64,000 bases of DNA from JAICMB01 sp963838885 (GTDB taxonomy: Bacteria; Acidobacteriota; Terriglobia; Bryobacterales; Bryobacteraceae). The stretch lies in the NCBI GenBank assembly GCA_963838885.1, contig CAWITB010000002.1, positions 114,845-178,844 on the forward strand, given 5' to 3'. Under the pieces are notes generated by a model, which worked only from the letters and a program-made list of their open reading frames with translations, was not told the origin of the DNA and made no database searches. Below, piece by piece: positions 7,747 through 19,178 of the stretch (its first letter is position 1; the number at the start of each line of letters is the position of its first letter). The position numbers were made by a program, and so were the translations under genes.

Positions 7747-9333
7747 TCAGTGAGCGCCGCGTAATCTTACAACATTTCGCGCGCCATAGGCCGCTGGCTT
7801 CTCAAACAGCACGGCATCGACATCTCCAAACGGTCCCAGTTCCACGCGCGGCCAACCGGCCAGCTCGGCACGCGCGGCGAACCAGTCGCGCCAGAATCGG
7901 ACGTTGCGGTCGCCGCCATAAATGACAAAGCGCTGCGACTTCGCCAGCGTCTCGCAGGCCAGTTTGGCCGCATACGCTTCGCCTTCCGGAGATTTTTCAA
8001 ACGGGAGAAGATAGGGTTTGCCTCCCACTGGATAAACGCCGATATGCGCGTAGAGAAAACCCGGAAGCGGATAATCCGGCCGCCACGCGGGCGCTTTAGC
8101 TTCAATAAACGGGCTTGGATAGACGACCGGGGTGTCGCGCGAGATCCTCAATTCATCGATCGCGCGCGCCGCGGCCCGCCAGTTCGAGTTGTGATGCGGC
8201 GGCCACGCCGTCCTCCATTCTCCAACGTAGAGCAGGGCGCCGGTCGCGAGCACCGCCGCCATGGGTTTCCACTGCCCGGACGGGATAAAAAAAGCTGCCG
8301 CCGCGGTTGCCGCCAGCGCCGCGCCCGGTAGCGCCAGATTAAGATAGCGCGCTACGAACACGCTGTTGCCGCTCAGCCAGGAGAACGCAAATAGCGCCAG
8401 CGGATGAATCAGCCACCAGCCCGCGATCAGAGCGAGCGCGGCCCAGCAAGGCCGGGCGGCATCGCGTCGCCAATGCCCTATGAATGAGATCAGCCATGCC
8501 AGCCCCAGGCAGCTCACGATGCGGCCCAGCTTGAGTGTTCCTTTCAGATCCCGCCACGTCGGAGGGAGAACGATGACGTGCGCTTTTGCCTGCCGCATCA
8601 AGGCGAGCGCCTCGATCGCTACAGGCGCGACCGCGATGGCCAGCGCGGCAAAAACCCCAGCGGCGGCAAGCCACGTAACGGGAGTTTCGCGGCGGATCAA
8701 CCGCACCCCCGCGTACACGCCATAAACCAGGTAGAACGGCCAAAAGAGCAAGTGTACGGGCCACAGTAAAGCGGCGAAGAGCAGAAACAGAATCGCGTCC
8801 AACCAGCGCGCCGTGTCGAGCCAGCGGATCAGAAATAGCACGCTCGCGGCCGCCAGACAGGTTCCCAACGCGTAGGGACGCGCATCGGCGGCCTGGTCGT
8901 TGATGCCGCGCAGAGCAAAGCACGCGAAAACGGCGAACCACGCGGCTTGCGGATGAATCAAGCGCGCCGCGATTCGCGAGATCAGATACAGCGCCATTCC
9001 CATCGCCAGGAGGGAAGGCAACCGGAACGAAACTTCGGAGATGCCGAACAGCATCCCGGACACGCGCGGCAGGACGTAGTACAGCGAATCGCGGACTTGT
9101 GGCGCGACCGTGAGCGAAGGATCGGACGTACCGTGCCGGACGACGAAAACCGTCACCATTTCGTCGACCCAGAAGCTCGATCCGAGCGGCATCAACCACA
9201 ACCGCAGCACGCATGCGGCGAGCAGCACAACGAGTCCAACCGAAACGCCGCGCTTGGAAAAGCGACCCAGGTTCAAAAATGGAGCCGCGCTCCCGAGGCC
9301 GCTCCTAACGCTGACGAAGGTCCTCGCAGGCAT
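7747..9333 (-). CDS. GT-C fold (PMT/GT39-like) membrane glycosyltransferase
   Basis: A 528-residue protein with 9-11 predicted membrane helices in the first 370 residues. The first periplasmic loop contains GSSFWVDEMVTV; the acidic DE pair after the first helix is the catalytic hallmark of GT-C glycosyltransferases that use polyprenyl-phosphate sugars. The C-terminal 150 residues are soluble (WRAAARAIDELRISRDTPVVYP...), as in GT39-like enzymes of unknown acceptor. Its stop lies 1 bp from the stop of the convergent VWFA gene. Which lipid-linked sugar or acceptor it uses cannot be told from sequence. Confidence 0.8.
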   Translation of the reverse strand: MPARTFVSVRSGLGSAAPFLNLGRFSKRGVSVGLVVLLAACVLRLWLMPLGSSFWVDEMVTVFVVRHGTSDPSLTVAPQVRDSLYYVLPRVSGMLFGISEVSFRLPSLLAMGMALYLISRIAARLIHPQAAWFAVFACFALRGINDQAADARPYALGTCLAAASVLFLIRWLDTARWLDAILFLLFAALLWPVHLLFWPFYLVYGVYAGVRLIRRETPVTWLAAAGVFAALAIAVAPVAIEALALMRQAKAHVIVLPPTWRDLKGTLKLGRIVSCLGLAWLISFIGHWRRDAARPCWAALALIAGWWLIHPLALFAFSWLSGNSVFVARYLNLALPGAALAATAAAAFFIPSGQWKPMAAVLATGALLYVGEWRTAWPPHHNSNWRAAARAIDELRISRDTPVVYPSPFIEAKAPAWRPDYPLPGFLYAHIGVYPVGGKPYLLPFEKSPEGEAYAAKLACETLAKSQRFVIYGGDRNVRFWRDWFAARAELAGWPRVELGPFGDVDAVLFEKPAAYGARNVVRLRGAH

Positions 9334-9574
9334 GGAGATATCGTGGAGCTAGATCATCGCCCTGTCGCGATCGTCCGCCGCCCTCATTGGAGCCAGCGAC
9401 TATCGCCGGCCACGGGCGCCCCCGTCTGGATCTCGCAGAAATATGGAATCACAGATTATTCCCATCACGCCGCGGACAGCATAACCGGCGAATTGCCGCT
9501 GCGGCCAAGTTCCCCGCGCGCGCAACGCAACGCCCAGACGACGGCCTTTTCACGTGCGGAGCCGGCCGCCCCGC

Positions 9575-10955
9575 TCACACCACATAGGGCTTGCGATAGG
9601 AATCGCGCGTCAGTAATCTGTTCGCCTCCGGATCGTTGGCGAACTTCGGCCCCGGCGTCAGCGTCAGCTTGTGCCCCGTGCGATAGCTGATATTCGCCAG
9701 ATGGCACAGCGATGCGCTTAAATAAGCGTTCGCGATCTCGTCGTGCAGATCTTTGTAATTGCGCGAGCGGCAGGCGGCCAGAAAGTTTTGCATGTGCAGA
9801 GCGGTCCCATCGGCCCCCGGTCCTCTTTCGGGCCGTTCTTCCATAACCACCTCGTTGCTCTCGCCCTTGAATGCCTGAAACCCTTGATCGCTCATCGCGG
9901 CCCAACCGTCGGCGCCATAGAAGAGGTTGCCGATCATGATATTCAACGGCGGCCCCGCGGTTGGCGCCGTCGCAGCCGGGGCGGGTTCCGTTGGCGGCGC
10001 CACGGCCCCTGCCGCCGGTGGGCCGGGACGGCGGCGCACCGGTACGCCCTCGCCGCCAGTCAGAAGACCGCGCACTTCAAAGACGATCTCGCGGCCGCCG
10101 TAATCGTAGCTCGCCAGCAGCGTGTTGGGCGTCTCCTGGTCGTCGTGATAGACGTACTTGCCGCCCTGCGCATAGGCCGCCTTGGGCCATGCCGGGTCTC
10201 CCAATCCCCAGCGGCAGACGCCGATCTCATGCACGCCCTGATTGCCGATGTCGCCGTTGCCGGTGTCCCAGAACCAGTGCCAGTTGTACTTGAAGCGCAG
10301 GGCGTTGAACGGTCGCATGGGCGCGGGCCCCAAAAACATATCCCAGTTCACGCCCGGCGGCACGGGACTATCGGGCTTGTGCCCGATCGAGGCGCGCCGC
10401 TTGAAGCACAGTCCCTTGGCCAGATAAATGTCGCCGATCAGGCCGCCCTGCATCGCCTGCATGGCTTTAATCTTGAACGGCATGCTGCGATGCTGCGAGC
10501 CGATCTGCAGCATTCGATTCGTCTGCCGCGCGGTCTCGAGCATGCGTTGCCCTTCGTAGATGTTGTAACAGGCCGGCTTCTCGCCATAAACGTCCTTGCC
10601 CGCTTTCATCGCCCAGATTGCCGCCAAGCGCATGCCAGTGATTGGGCGTCGCGATCGAAACGGCTTCCACGCTCGGATCGGCGAACGCCTCGCGCATGTC
10701 CTCGAACTCTTTGGCCTTTTCGCCGGTGGTCTTTTCAAGAGTCGCTTGCGCCCGCTCGCGCGCCGCCTGGTCAATATCGCACAGCGCCACGACGCGAGCC
10801 TCCGGCAGCCGCGAGTAGGTCCGCAAGTGAGCGGTCCCGCGTCCGCCCAGTCCGACGATTGCGACGTTGATCTTGTCGTTCGCGCCCCACACGCGCGAGG
10901 CCGCCGCCGCCGTCGCGGCTCCCAGGAAGAATCTGCGGGAAGTGAGATGAGACAT
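9575..10955 (-). CDS. Tat-exported Gfo/Idh/MocA family oxidoreductase (frame broken by a +1 base)
   Basis: The protein starts with a twin-arginine signal (SRRFFLGAATAAAASRVWG) and then the NAD(P)-binding Rossmann motif INVAIVGLGGRGTAHL. The frame changes at the AA of bases 10626-10627: removing one base joins ATPNHWHAL to AAIWAMKAGKDVYGEKP, the conserved EKP motif of the family. The rest (about residues 115-460) is a complete C-terminal alpha/beta domain with WHWFWDTGNGDIGNQGVHE, ending at KPYVV. Total about 460 residues, normal for secreted members. The indel is probably a sequencing error. The substrate is likely a sugar or inositol derivative; nothing adjacent specifies it. Confidence 0.85.
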
Positions 10956-11023
10956 AAATAGTGCGCTCCTTTGCCGCCGTCATTATATCAAGCGCATCGC
11001 AAGCCAAGGCTCGCTCCGGCCGA

Positions 11024-11206
11024 TCATCCAAACCCGAACGTCAGTTGATCGCCGGTGGCGTCGGTTAGAACCACGGGCTTGCCTGGATCGCGGTATTCGC
11101 GGTAGAACTCCTTCAGGGACAGCCCCGAGCGGCGATCGATTTGTGGATATTGGGACGTACGATCAAGGAGAGTACCGCGGGAGTACTCCGATTTCGCCGG
11201 CGTCAT
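11024..11206 (-). pseudogene. Truncated N-terminal fragment of a JmjC/cupin-like protein
   Basis: About 60 codons reading IDRRSGLSLKEFYREYRD, then PGKPVVLTDATGD, resemble the beginning of cupin-8/JmjC-like proteins, where the phrase PVVLTD leads into the first beta strand of the domain. The frame then ends at TGA (11024) without any of the iron-binding motifs, so only about a fifth of the usual length is present. It lies upstream of the Tat oxidoreductase and about 1 kb from another JmjC gene on the same strand. I read it as a remnant left by a deletion; the similarity is short, so confidence is moderate. Confidence 0.45.
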
Positions 11207-12225
11207 TGCGGACCTTCTCTTTTCAGCCACTTCGGCATAGAAATAGCATCAGCAATCGGCAGACCATCGGCGGCCTGCCTGGAGTGCTTTCGAGAACGGG
11301 CAGCGCCATGACGCGTGAACGTAACGAAGAAGCTGTTTTCCCAATTTGGGCCTATTGATAAAATTTATCCCATCCGCTACAGCGGGCTCCTTTCACCAAC
11401 CCGGAGGACGTTCGGCAGTGTTCGCGCGATGAATTGGCGAAAAAAGGCTGCGCCGTTCGCTGCCGTGCTTGCGGCCGAAGGGGGCAACTCTGCTCCGCAG
11501 AGCGCGATCCGCCTGTTACCCCGTATTGCCGTGACTTCGTCAACTGCAATGACCTTTTGGCTTCCTATCCGTTCGCGCGCCCGATATGGCCTCGAGGTCG
11601 TGCGCGATATACATGCGCCTCAACCACGAAGTCGTCTGGAAACGGCCGCTGCTTGGCGACGCTCCTCCAGGCGTCGATCCTTTACGCCCCCAGCCAGAAC
11701 CGGTATCAAACCCGTAAACTGCGATCTGGACCCGGTTTCGGCTGGAACGGCGGCCGCGATATCTCCCAGCGCAACCAGACCGTTCCCGCCGGCAACGCCG
11801 AACTTAAATACGGAAATGGTCTTTATCCTCTCCGCGATTGCCTCATCCGCCGCCGCCAGCACCCCGTCTCAAGGACACGTCCCAAAGAGCCTTGGTTCGG
11901 ATCGACACGGGCAATTTTGGTAGATAACCTAAACGGCGGTTCTTCCGATAATCGGTTCAGAAACAGTGCACTCTTTTTCATTGGCTCGACAAATCAATAA
12001 ATCTCTCGCATGACCATTGGCGCATATGTAGTGAATCTCCTCTTCAAGCATGCATCCGGCCAAAGCAGATCACAGCTTCGAGGCGCCCAGTCGTACGGCC
12101 AGCCTTCTGGAGTATGCGGATGGAATCGAGGGCGAGTTCCCGGCCAAATCCGCCGCTCGAAAGCCGGGCCGGATCTTCGTTTCGCCCGGATCGCTTCGAG
12201 ATTGCCTTGCGTAGGGTCGTTACGC
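11207..12225 (+). other. Gene-poor stretch, about 1 kb
   Basis: Open frames of 190-200 codons exist on the plus strand (11315-11923 and 11434-12000) and a shorter one on the minus strand (11620-11862). Their products are low-complexity, Arg/Pro/Ser-rich, lack any recognisable domain and overlap each other, as random frames do at this GC content. No transposase, RNA gene or inverted-repeat end was recognised. It may be the scar of the rearrangement that truncated the JmjC fragment beside it. Confidence 0.4.
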
Positions 12226-13198
12226 TTATCGCGAAAATGCCGGCTTCGTGGGTTCGGCTAGCACAGCGAGACCCAGGGGCGCTTTGGGATCGACGCGGAC
12301 CTTTGCCTGATAAACGTACCCGGAAACGGGCAAATCAAGTTTCGCGCGCCGACACAGCCGGTACGTAAGGCATTTAAGTGAACAACCTAGCCCGGTTTCC
12401 TTTACAGACAGTTTTCGCATTCCGAGCCGCCGGCGGAAGAAGCGGTTGGCGTTGTAAAGTAACTTGCGTCTTTCCGATTCCACTGTTTGATAACGCGTCG
12501 AGAGCGACACATTGAACGAATCCAGGTTTTCTATACGATGTGGCGCGTTTAGAGGCCACCACACCAGATCCCCCGGTCCAAGATCGAAGACCTCGGCGGA
12601 GTTGTCGAACTCCGGCGAGTACGGCACTTCCTCATCCATTGCGGATCCGAAGATGTTTTCCATCATCTCCTGAGACACGAACCGTGGGTCGCCCGCCGGA
12701 TAAATCCACATGCGTTTACGGCCCCGAATGTGAAAAAGAGTGGTGGGTGCACCGTCGGCGTGATAATATACCTGCGCGCCGGGAGACGAAAGGAGCAGAG
12801 TGCCAAGGGCCGACCTTGGCCTGAACCACAGGTCGGCCTGCGCCATTTCAGCGTAGAGTTGGTCCACAATCGCGGTAGCGCGGCTCGAACAGGTCGAGGC
12901 GCAAAATGTTATACCATAGCCGCCCGGACTTGACGGCCGCCAGCAAATCGGCGCCGGATACGCCTGTGGTGTCGACGGCTTGCCAATCTTCACGCCGCCT
13001 TAGGTCGGTCCCCATGGTCCAGGCCTGCAAGCGCTTCCGTGGATATCTGTCCAGCAGATCGATCAGGATTTCGTCATTCAGGAATTCGTGGGGGTCCAGT
13101 GCGTGATGCGCGAGCAGCGGGCGTGACCCAAAGGCGTCAAAGGTCTGGTGCCGCCACTCAATCGATTTGCCGCTACTTTTAAGAGCAACTCGCACCAT
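12226..13198 (-). CDS. JmjC/cupin-8 like dioxygenase-type protein (frame broken by a +1 base)
   Basis: Two frames join at about 12868-12885: LWYNILRLDLFEPRYRD continues into AIVDQLYAEMAQADLWFRPR. The second part carries a cupin/JmjC core: QVYYHADGAPTTLFHIRG holds the metal-binding HxD, and LVWWPLNAPHRIEN gives the distal histidine. Such proteins are Fe(II)/2-oxoglutarate-type hydroxylases or structural relatives. The probable start is ATG 13198 (MVRVALKSSGKS). The joined length is about 323 residues, within the family range. The C-terminal tail (RRRLGMRKLSVKE...) is basic. Substrate unknown; there is no obvious operon partner. Confidence 0.65.
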
Positions 13199-13772
13199 CG
13201 CACTTTGCAACGAAAAGTAGTACACCGGCCGGATTCGGCTGGCTGGGGAGTGCTCTCCCAGCCAAGCATGCTGAAGCAATCTTCCGGCCATTGCAGATGC
13301 ACGCCGGAGTGCTCAATTCATTGATTCAGGCGGGCGAGAACGCGCCCAAAGCAATGCGAAATTGTGCTTTCGAAAAATTAAGGATGAATGACAAAACGTG
13401 CCATTGAAAGCGGCCAGACCGCGTTTCGCCGGCCACCGGAATTTCTCGGCCAAGCGCCTCAAAACTGGGCGAGACCGTCGAGCGTCGTTGCTCGTGAGGA
13501 CGGCGGCTGCCGCATTCAATGGCAGCCAGCGCCGTGGGGCTGTAAAGGCGCCGCGTTTTTGAAAGCGAGCTGCGGAGCTCGGCCGCGGATGGATGAGGTG
13601 AGATCGCGCCGCGCCTCTCGAAGCGCGTGCCCGTGGCGGCCGCATAAAACGCGAACCACAACGTGTAGGGCTACCTGAGCCAAGTAAGTGTCCGGCAGTG
13701 ACCGCACGCATCGCGCAACCGCTATCGAGAATGGCGCCGTAAGTTTACGCCTGGACGCTTCCGCGCCAAGCG
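13199..13772 (-). other. Intergenic stretch without a confident gene
   Basis: About 570 bp between the JmjC gene and the end of the propeller gene. Overlapping minus-strand frames (13313-13711, 13326-13661, 13516-13872) are open, but no product shows a recognisable domain or start context. Given the single-base insertions elsewhere, a broken small gene cannot be excluded. Confidence 0.35.
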
Positions 13773-16464
13773 TCAATGTAACAGTACACCGGAAATTGCC
13801 ATGAATTTTTGCAATGTTCCGCCGATTGCCGTTGTCGCCGCCGTGATGACGGCCCAATCCGCGCCGTTCCATTGTTTCACTGTCGCTTGCCCCAGATTTC
13901 CGGGCGTGGCCTCCGTGAACAACACTGTTGGCTTGCCGTTGAACATCGTGATGGAATTACCGAGCGCCCTGCCGTAAGCCGGATCGTTATTGAGCGCACC
14001 GCCTAAAGATGTCCACACCGATCCATTCCAGGACGAGGCATACACGCGCGGCGCGCCGTTCTGGTTTTGCTCAACCCACGACACGTACACATTCGTCCCG
14101 TCGTTTGTAAGCCGGGGACGAGCCGCCCATCCCAGGTTCGTATCTTTATTGAGCGCGCCGGAGCCAACCAAGCTCCATGCCGATCCGTTCCACTTGGACA
14201 CGTACAACAGCGGCACGCCGGTCACCGTACGCTCTGCCCAGGCCGCATAGGGAGAGCCGCCCATGTAAGTGATCGCCGCGTTCATTGCCCAAGCCGTGCT
14301 GCTCTGGTTTAGCGCGCCGCCGAGCGCGGTCCAGGACGATCCGTTCCACTGCGATACGTATATCTTGCTGGACTCGGCGAAGAGAAGGCTGCTCGTCATA
14401 TGCTCTTCGGTCCACGCGACCACCGGGAACGTCCCCGTGCTGGCCATTGCTATGTCGTTCGCGTAGCTTGAGCCGAGCGCGTTTCTATTGAGAGCGCCTC
14501 CAAGTGAGGTAGGAATCGTAGCTGGACCACTGGGCAATTGATCGACGAATATGGTCGTGGCGAATGGGCGGTAGAGGTCGTTGTCGCTCTCAATGAAAGC
14601 AAACGTGGGAACGCCCCCAACGTCCGCCATGGCGGTAGATCCCTGAAACTCATTGCCGATGTCCTCTTTCACCGTGCCGTTAAAGCTGCCGGTGAAGGCC
14701 GAGGAATTGACGGCTATGGTGACACTGCTGCCCGTATATGCCGTAACAGGCCATACGCCATTGACGGCATTCCATCCCCCGCCACTCGCGCCGGAAATAA
14801 AAACGTAATTCCCTACTCCGAGAGGGCCGGTGGAGGTATTGAAAGTGGTCGTGCTCCCCTGTGTGACGCCGGTAATCGTCATGATCTGCTGGCCGTTGCG
14901 CGTGCCAAGCTCCCCGCCGACCCACGTAGACCCGTTCCATTGCTTCGCGAGAACGCGCGGAAACAGGCCGGCGTTGTTCTCGGTTCCGTGCGTAGCCCAC
15001 AGATTTCCGCCCATGATCGCGAGTTGTACTGCGCTTGAATTCGAGAATGCCGGCCCATTTGCCGGCTCTGGGTCAATCAGCGTGCACGGCGAGAAAAGAC
15101 CGCTCCATGAACCGGAAAATGAATTCACGTATGGATGGCTGTACCCACAGTTGGAGCTATCGAACGGCGCTCCGGTCTCGACCCACCCGGTATACAGCGT
15201 CGTGCCACTTACCGCGATACCGGTATCCACGGCAAACGATTGACTCGTCGCCGTTGGAGTGACCTTGTTTACGCTGTTCTGCGGCGTCGCGTAAGTGTTT
15301 GTCACGCGGCCGGCATTGCTGCAACCGGACCGGCACAAAGCAAAGAACTGTGAAGCGGCCGGCGTGTAGGAGCCGTTCGCATAGTTCCCGCTCCCAACTC
15401 CGTTTATCAGGAAGGCGTTCGACCCCGTGTCATAGCTGAGGCGGCTGTATAATCCCTGCGCCCCCAGGGGACCAACCATGGCGACGGACGGCACGTCGGG
15501 TACGCGCTCCCATTGCCAGCTTCCGCTCACTTGCTTCAAGATCCACATGTCCGCCAACGGGATGCCGCCAGAGTCCTGGCCGCCGCCAAGCAAAAATTCG
15601 TTGTCACGCGGATTAAAAGCCATCCCGGATAACGATCTTCCGGCGAGGATGCCCATAGGTAGGATCGTCCGTTACGGAGAGAACGGCCCACGCGCCGGTC
15701 GAGAAATCGAATGTATTTACGTCGGTTCCAAACGAACCGCCGCTGAAGAAATAAGCCTTATGATCGAGCGTGTTGTATGCCCGCGCCGGGAAACCGGCGA
15801 TCGTGACGGTTCCGCTGCCGGTCGTAGTCCAGGTGTTCGCGACCGGATCGTAAATGCTGGTTGCGTCTGGATGTCCTTCGTCGGTCTGATTGAACCAAAA
15901 CACGGCCTTGTTGTAGTAATCGGAGTAGACCATCGCGGACGTTTGCTCCTGGCCCGGCCTCGCCAATGGAGTCTTATTGCGCCCGATTCTCCCAACGGCA
16001 TCCCAGATCCACGTATAGTACGGAACCTCCGGCTGGTTCGACCCGGAGTCTGCGCCGTAAAATACGAAACTGTTATAGAGCGGCATGTAGGAGAATTCGA
16101 AAGCCCCATGCCCGGCTTCCCACTTATGCTCCGAATGCCAATCAGTGCCGTAATCGAGGATGTCACAGCGGTTCTCGGTGTAGGAATAGCCATGTACGGA
16201 GTCGTCCGGCTCGGTACCTAACTGGTGATACGCGCCGATTGAGATGTGCTTATCAATTGATTCCGCGTAGAACTGACTGTCAAATCCGAGATGCTGGCAA
16301 GGCCAGCCGTTCATGAGTCCAGTAGAGGTCCAGCCTGTCCCGGACGAACCCGCGCCGGAAGCAATCGGGATGGCCGTTCCGGGTTGCGCCGCCATGAGGT
16401 CCGCAGAGCGCGCTCCTAGGCACGCTGACAAGACAACTAATGCTGCTCTAATTGACGACGACAT
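13773..16464 (-). CDS. Large secreted propeller-like protein (frame broken by a +1 base)
   Basis: The N-terminal 270 residues start with a signal peptide (MSSSIRAALVVLSACLGARS). A run of C on the plus strand at 15652-15654 has one base too many: removing it joins VTDDPTYG to ILAGRSLSGMAFNPRDNEF. The remaining 620 residues contain at least four repeats of the type VYVSQWNGSSWTALGGALN, spaced by about 55-60 residues, as in beta-propeller blades, preceded by kelch-like segments (TFDFSTGAWAVLS). Joined length about 895 residues. No catalytic motif is recognised. Its start overlaps the end of the heparinase-like gene by 17 bp, so it is the third gene of that operon; it is probably a surface or extracellular carbohydrate-associated protein. 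Confidence 0.7.
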
Positions 16465-19178
16465 TGCACCCGCTCCCGGTCTTAGTCAGCGTGCCGCCGA
16501 GGCCCGATTTGTAAAACGTCATGGTGTAGGTACAGGTGGCGGCGGCGTTCGTCCAAGTCGCGCCCAGGGTGGCCGTCTCAGCCGAACCTCCAGAAGTGGC
16601 CGTTACGCTAGCTGGAGCGGTCGTATCCGACGTGTTCGACGCATAGAGCACGTTCAGAAACCAGTCCTGCGTTGCGGCGCTCGCTGGCGTTTCTTCGATT
16701 CGCCATGCGCCCGGCTCAAACGGGCCAGCCGCCGATGTGGGGCAGATCGTTCCCGCCGTGCATCCGTTATTCGTATCGCCCAGGCCCCACGGGTCGCCGA
16801 CATCCGCGCACTGAATGCTGTATTGGCACTCGTTCTGGTTTGTCCCGGTACCATCGTCGAACTCGTGCCCAGGCCCGCCAACCGTGGTAATCGCGTTTGT
16901 TCCATTGACCGGAACCGAGAACCCCGTAAGTTGGCCCGCATACTGGTAGCAGCCGTTGGTGAGGCCGCATGTGCTATTGGCGTACGCCAGAGACGAAAGC
17001 ATGAATCCGCCCGGCCATATTCCAGGATACGGACCATCCTTCGCGTTCTCGGCGCGCTGAATCACGAACTTGTTGCCGGTGATCGTGGGCTGGTTAATCG
17101 AGTGCAACAGCCATTTCTTCTGAAACGTCGAGTTCGTGGAGATCACCTGGTCGAACACGACCAAGTACCCGGCATGGCCTTCGGGAATGAATACTAAATG
17201 CCGAATGAACTTTTGCACGCGCTGCGTGCGGTTGCTCATGCCATAGGCGGGCATCGCCGGGTTACCGCTGAAATTGGTGTTGTAAGCAGGCGTCAGATCC
17301 GCCGCCGCGTAAACAAAGTTAGGGCTAGTCTCGTTCGGCGTCGGGACGTAGGCCATCAGAGTACCCATGTGGAATATCTCGCGCCCGCGAAACCATGCGG
17401 ACGATATCGGAAGGGGAATTCATCAGGACGGTAGTGTTTGGCCCGCCTGTGCAGCCCGATCCCGTGAAATACGACTGCCACCCGCTGCCGACTCTGCGCT
17501 GACCACCGTCATTTGGAAGCGCCTCGCAGATGATGCTAGCCGTGGTAGATGGGCTTACCTGCACAAGCTGCGTAGAATACGAGTCGCTGGGATCGGTTAC
17601 GGTGATCGTGTTGTGGGCGATAGCTTGGATGGCATACTTCAAGCGATGCCTGCTGCCAGAACCGGCATGATAGGTTCCCGAGTCAATCGCCAGAGTTCCC
17701 CGGTTGAATAGATCGAAGTGCCCGGCATCGAAGTGCTCATGCGACCAGAATGAGTCGCCGTACTTAAAACTCATCCAAGTGTCGTTCTCGGTCCAACCGG
17801 ATCGGCAGATAAGCATTCCCCACCCCGTAAAATTTCTGCACAGGGGAAGAGAACTACGGTCGGAGGCAGAATTTGCGGGCTTATCGGGCGTATAGTAGGG
17901 CCACGCGGACGGCTCATTTCCATCAAGGGCCGCCCCGTTCATGAAGCGCGCCCAGCCACGAAGAACAGGGTCGTTGTAAATTTCGGCCAACCCGTTCAGA
18001 GATCCGATGGTTGTTGCGGTCTCGCTCGTAGATGCAGGTTGCGTGTCTCCCCAATTCAGCGGGACGAAATCGGGCTTGAACACGTACATCATCTGGTAAG
18101 CCCAGTTTTTGATCCAGGGATACGATGTCGTGAAAACCGACGAGACGCCGAGTCCGCTTGCGTTGGCCCACATCAAAAGCGGCGGGACAATAAAGCTTCG
18201 CATCGCGATGGGATTATTGCCGTTCTGGTAATCGTTCCAGGATTCATGCCAGCCGCCCTGCGACATTACCTGCTTCCACGCCGGGAGCATGATATTGAAA
18301 ATCGCGTCCATTGACCAGCGCAGGTGCGTCAATCCAGCGGCTCCGGCGTCCGGGTAGATCGCCATCGCAGCCGCGAATTGACCGATCCCGATATTCGATG
18401 AGTTAGCACCGTTACCGTAAAATTCGTCGTTGTACGGGGAATAGTTATTGTTGGCGAAATCGTTTTCCATCAGAAGGCAAATATTTGCCAAGCTCGTCTG
18501 CATGTCACTCTGCTGCTGCGTGGTGAAGTCGGCGTACATCCAGTCGTACATCATGGCGTAGAGCAGTGTGGGGATGCCAAACTGATACGTGCTCGACAGG
18601 ATTCGCATCTTCAGGTTCGACCCATTAGGATAGGAATAAGGGAGTGATCCGCCCAGTTTGGTAACCGTCATCGCGTGCGCGCTGCTGACGTGGGTCACAT
18701 AGACCAATCCCATAAAAGACACAATCACGTCGTCGCATGAGCCGCTGTTGCAGCCGGTCGTGAAATCCACGCTAGCGTCCGTGATGTTTCCCGCGCCATC
18801 CCCCAAGGCGTTGTTATCGCTAAGCAATACCGGACCCCACACTGGGCCGAGATCCTCCATCGCCATCAGCTTGGCTTTCCATGAAGCGTTGGGAGCGCCG
18901 CCCGCTTTCGACGCCAAGTACGCCATGAGCATATAGCGGAAATCAAGAATGTCGCAGTTCCGCGCCGTGCAGGCCGTATCCCAACTATTTGCCGAGGCCG
19001 AGAATCGCGACGGCAAAGCGCCGCCGTTCCACAGCGCTAAAAGTTGGGCGTTCGATGGCGCTCCCAGGCGCGGATGGGAGGCGACGTAGGTGGATGGGAG
19101 GGAAGGCGCATTGTCGCCGATAGCGGCGTACGTAAGAGACGCTCCAAGGAAGGACAGTATTATCAGGTATCGCATCAT
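16448..19178 (-). CDS. Heparinase II/III-like secreted polysaccharide lyase (frame broken by a +1 base)
   Basis: The start ATG (19178) overlaps the TGA of the fibre gene (ATGA). A signal peptide (YLIILSFLGASLTYA) is followed by an alpha-helical toroid-like region (about residues 40-430) with WMYADFTTQQQSDMQTSLAN and GGWHESWNDYQNG. Then comes the heparinase II/III beta domain: SFWSHEHFDAGHFDLFNRG and DSGTYHAG, with IQAIAHNTITVTD, giving the histidines typical of the family. A surplus base in the G run near 17384 splits the gene; the C-terminal part (GTLMAYVPTPNE... VFDQVISTN) completes the beta-sandwich and adds a tail. About 909 residues joined. It probably cleaves an acidic polysaccharide outside the cell. 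Confidence 0.8.

Noticed and set aside
11315..12000. Plus-strand frames of 190-200 codons as a possible gene
   Set aside because: They overlap each other in different frames, are low complexity and have no start context or domain.
13773..16464. CRISPR-like or tandem DNA repeats
   Set aside because: Repetition is at protein level with divergent DNA, typical for propeller blades; no regular repeat-spacer structure exists anywhere in the window.
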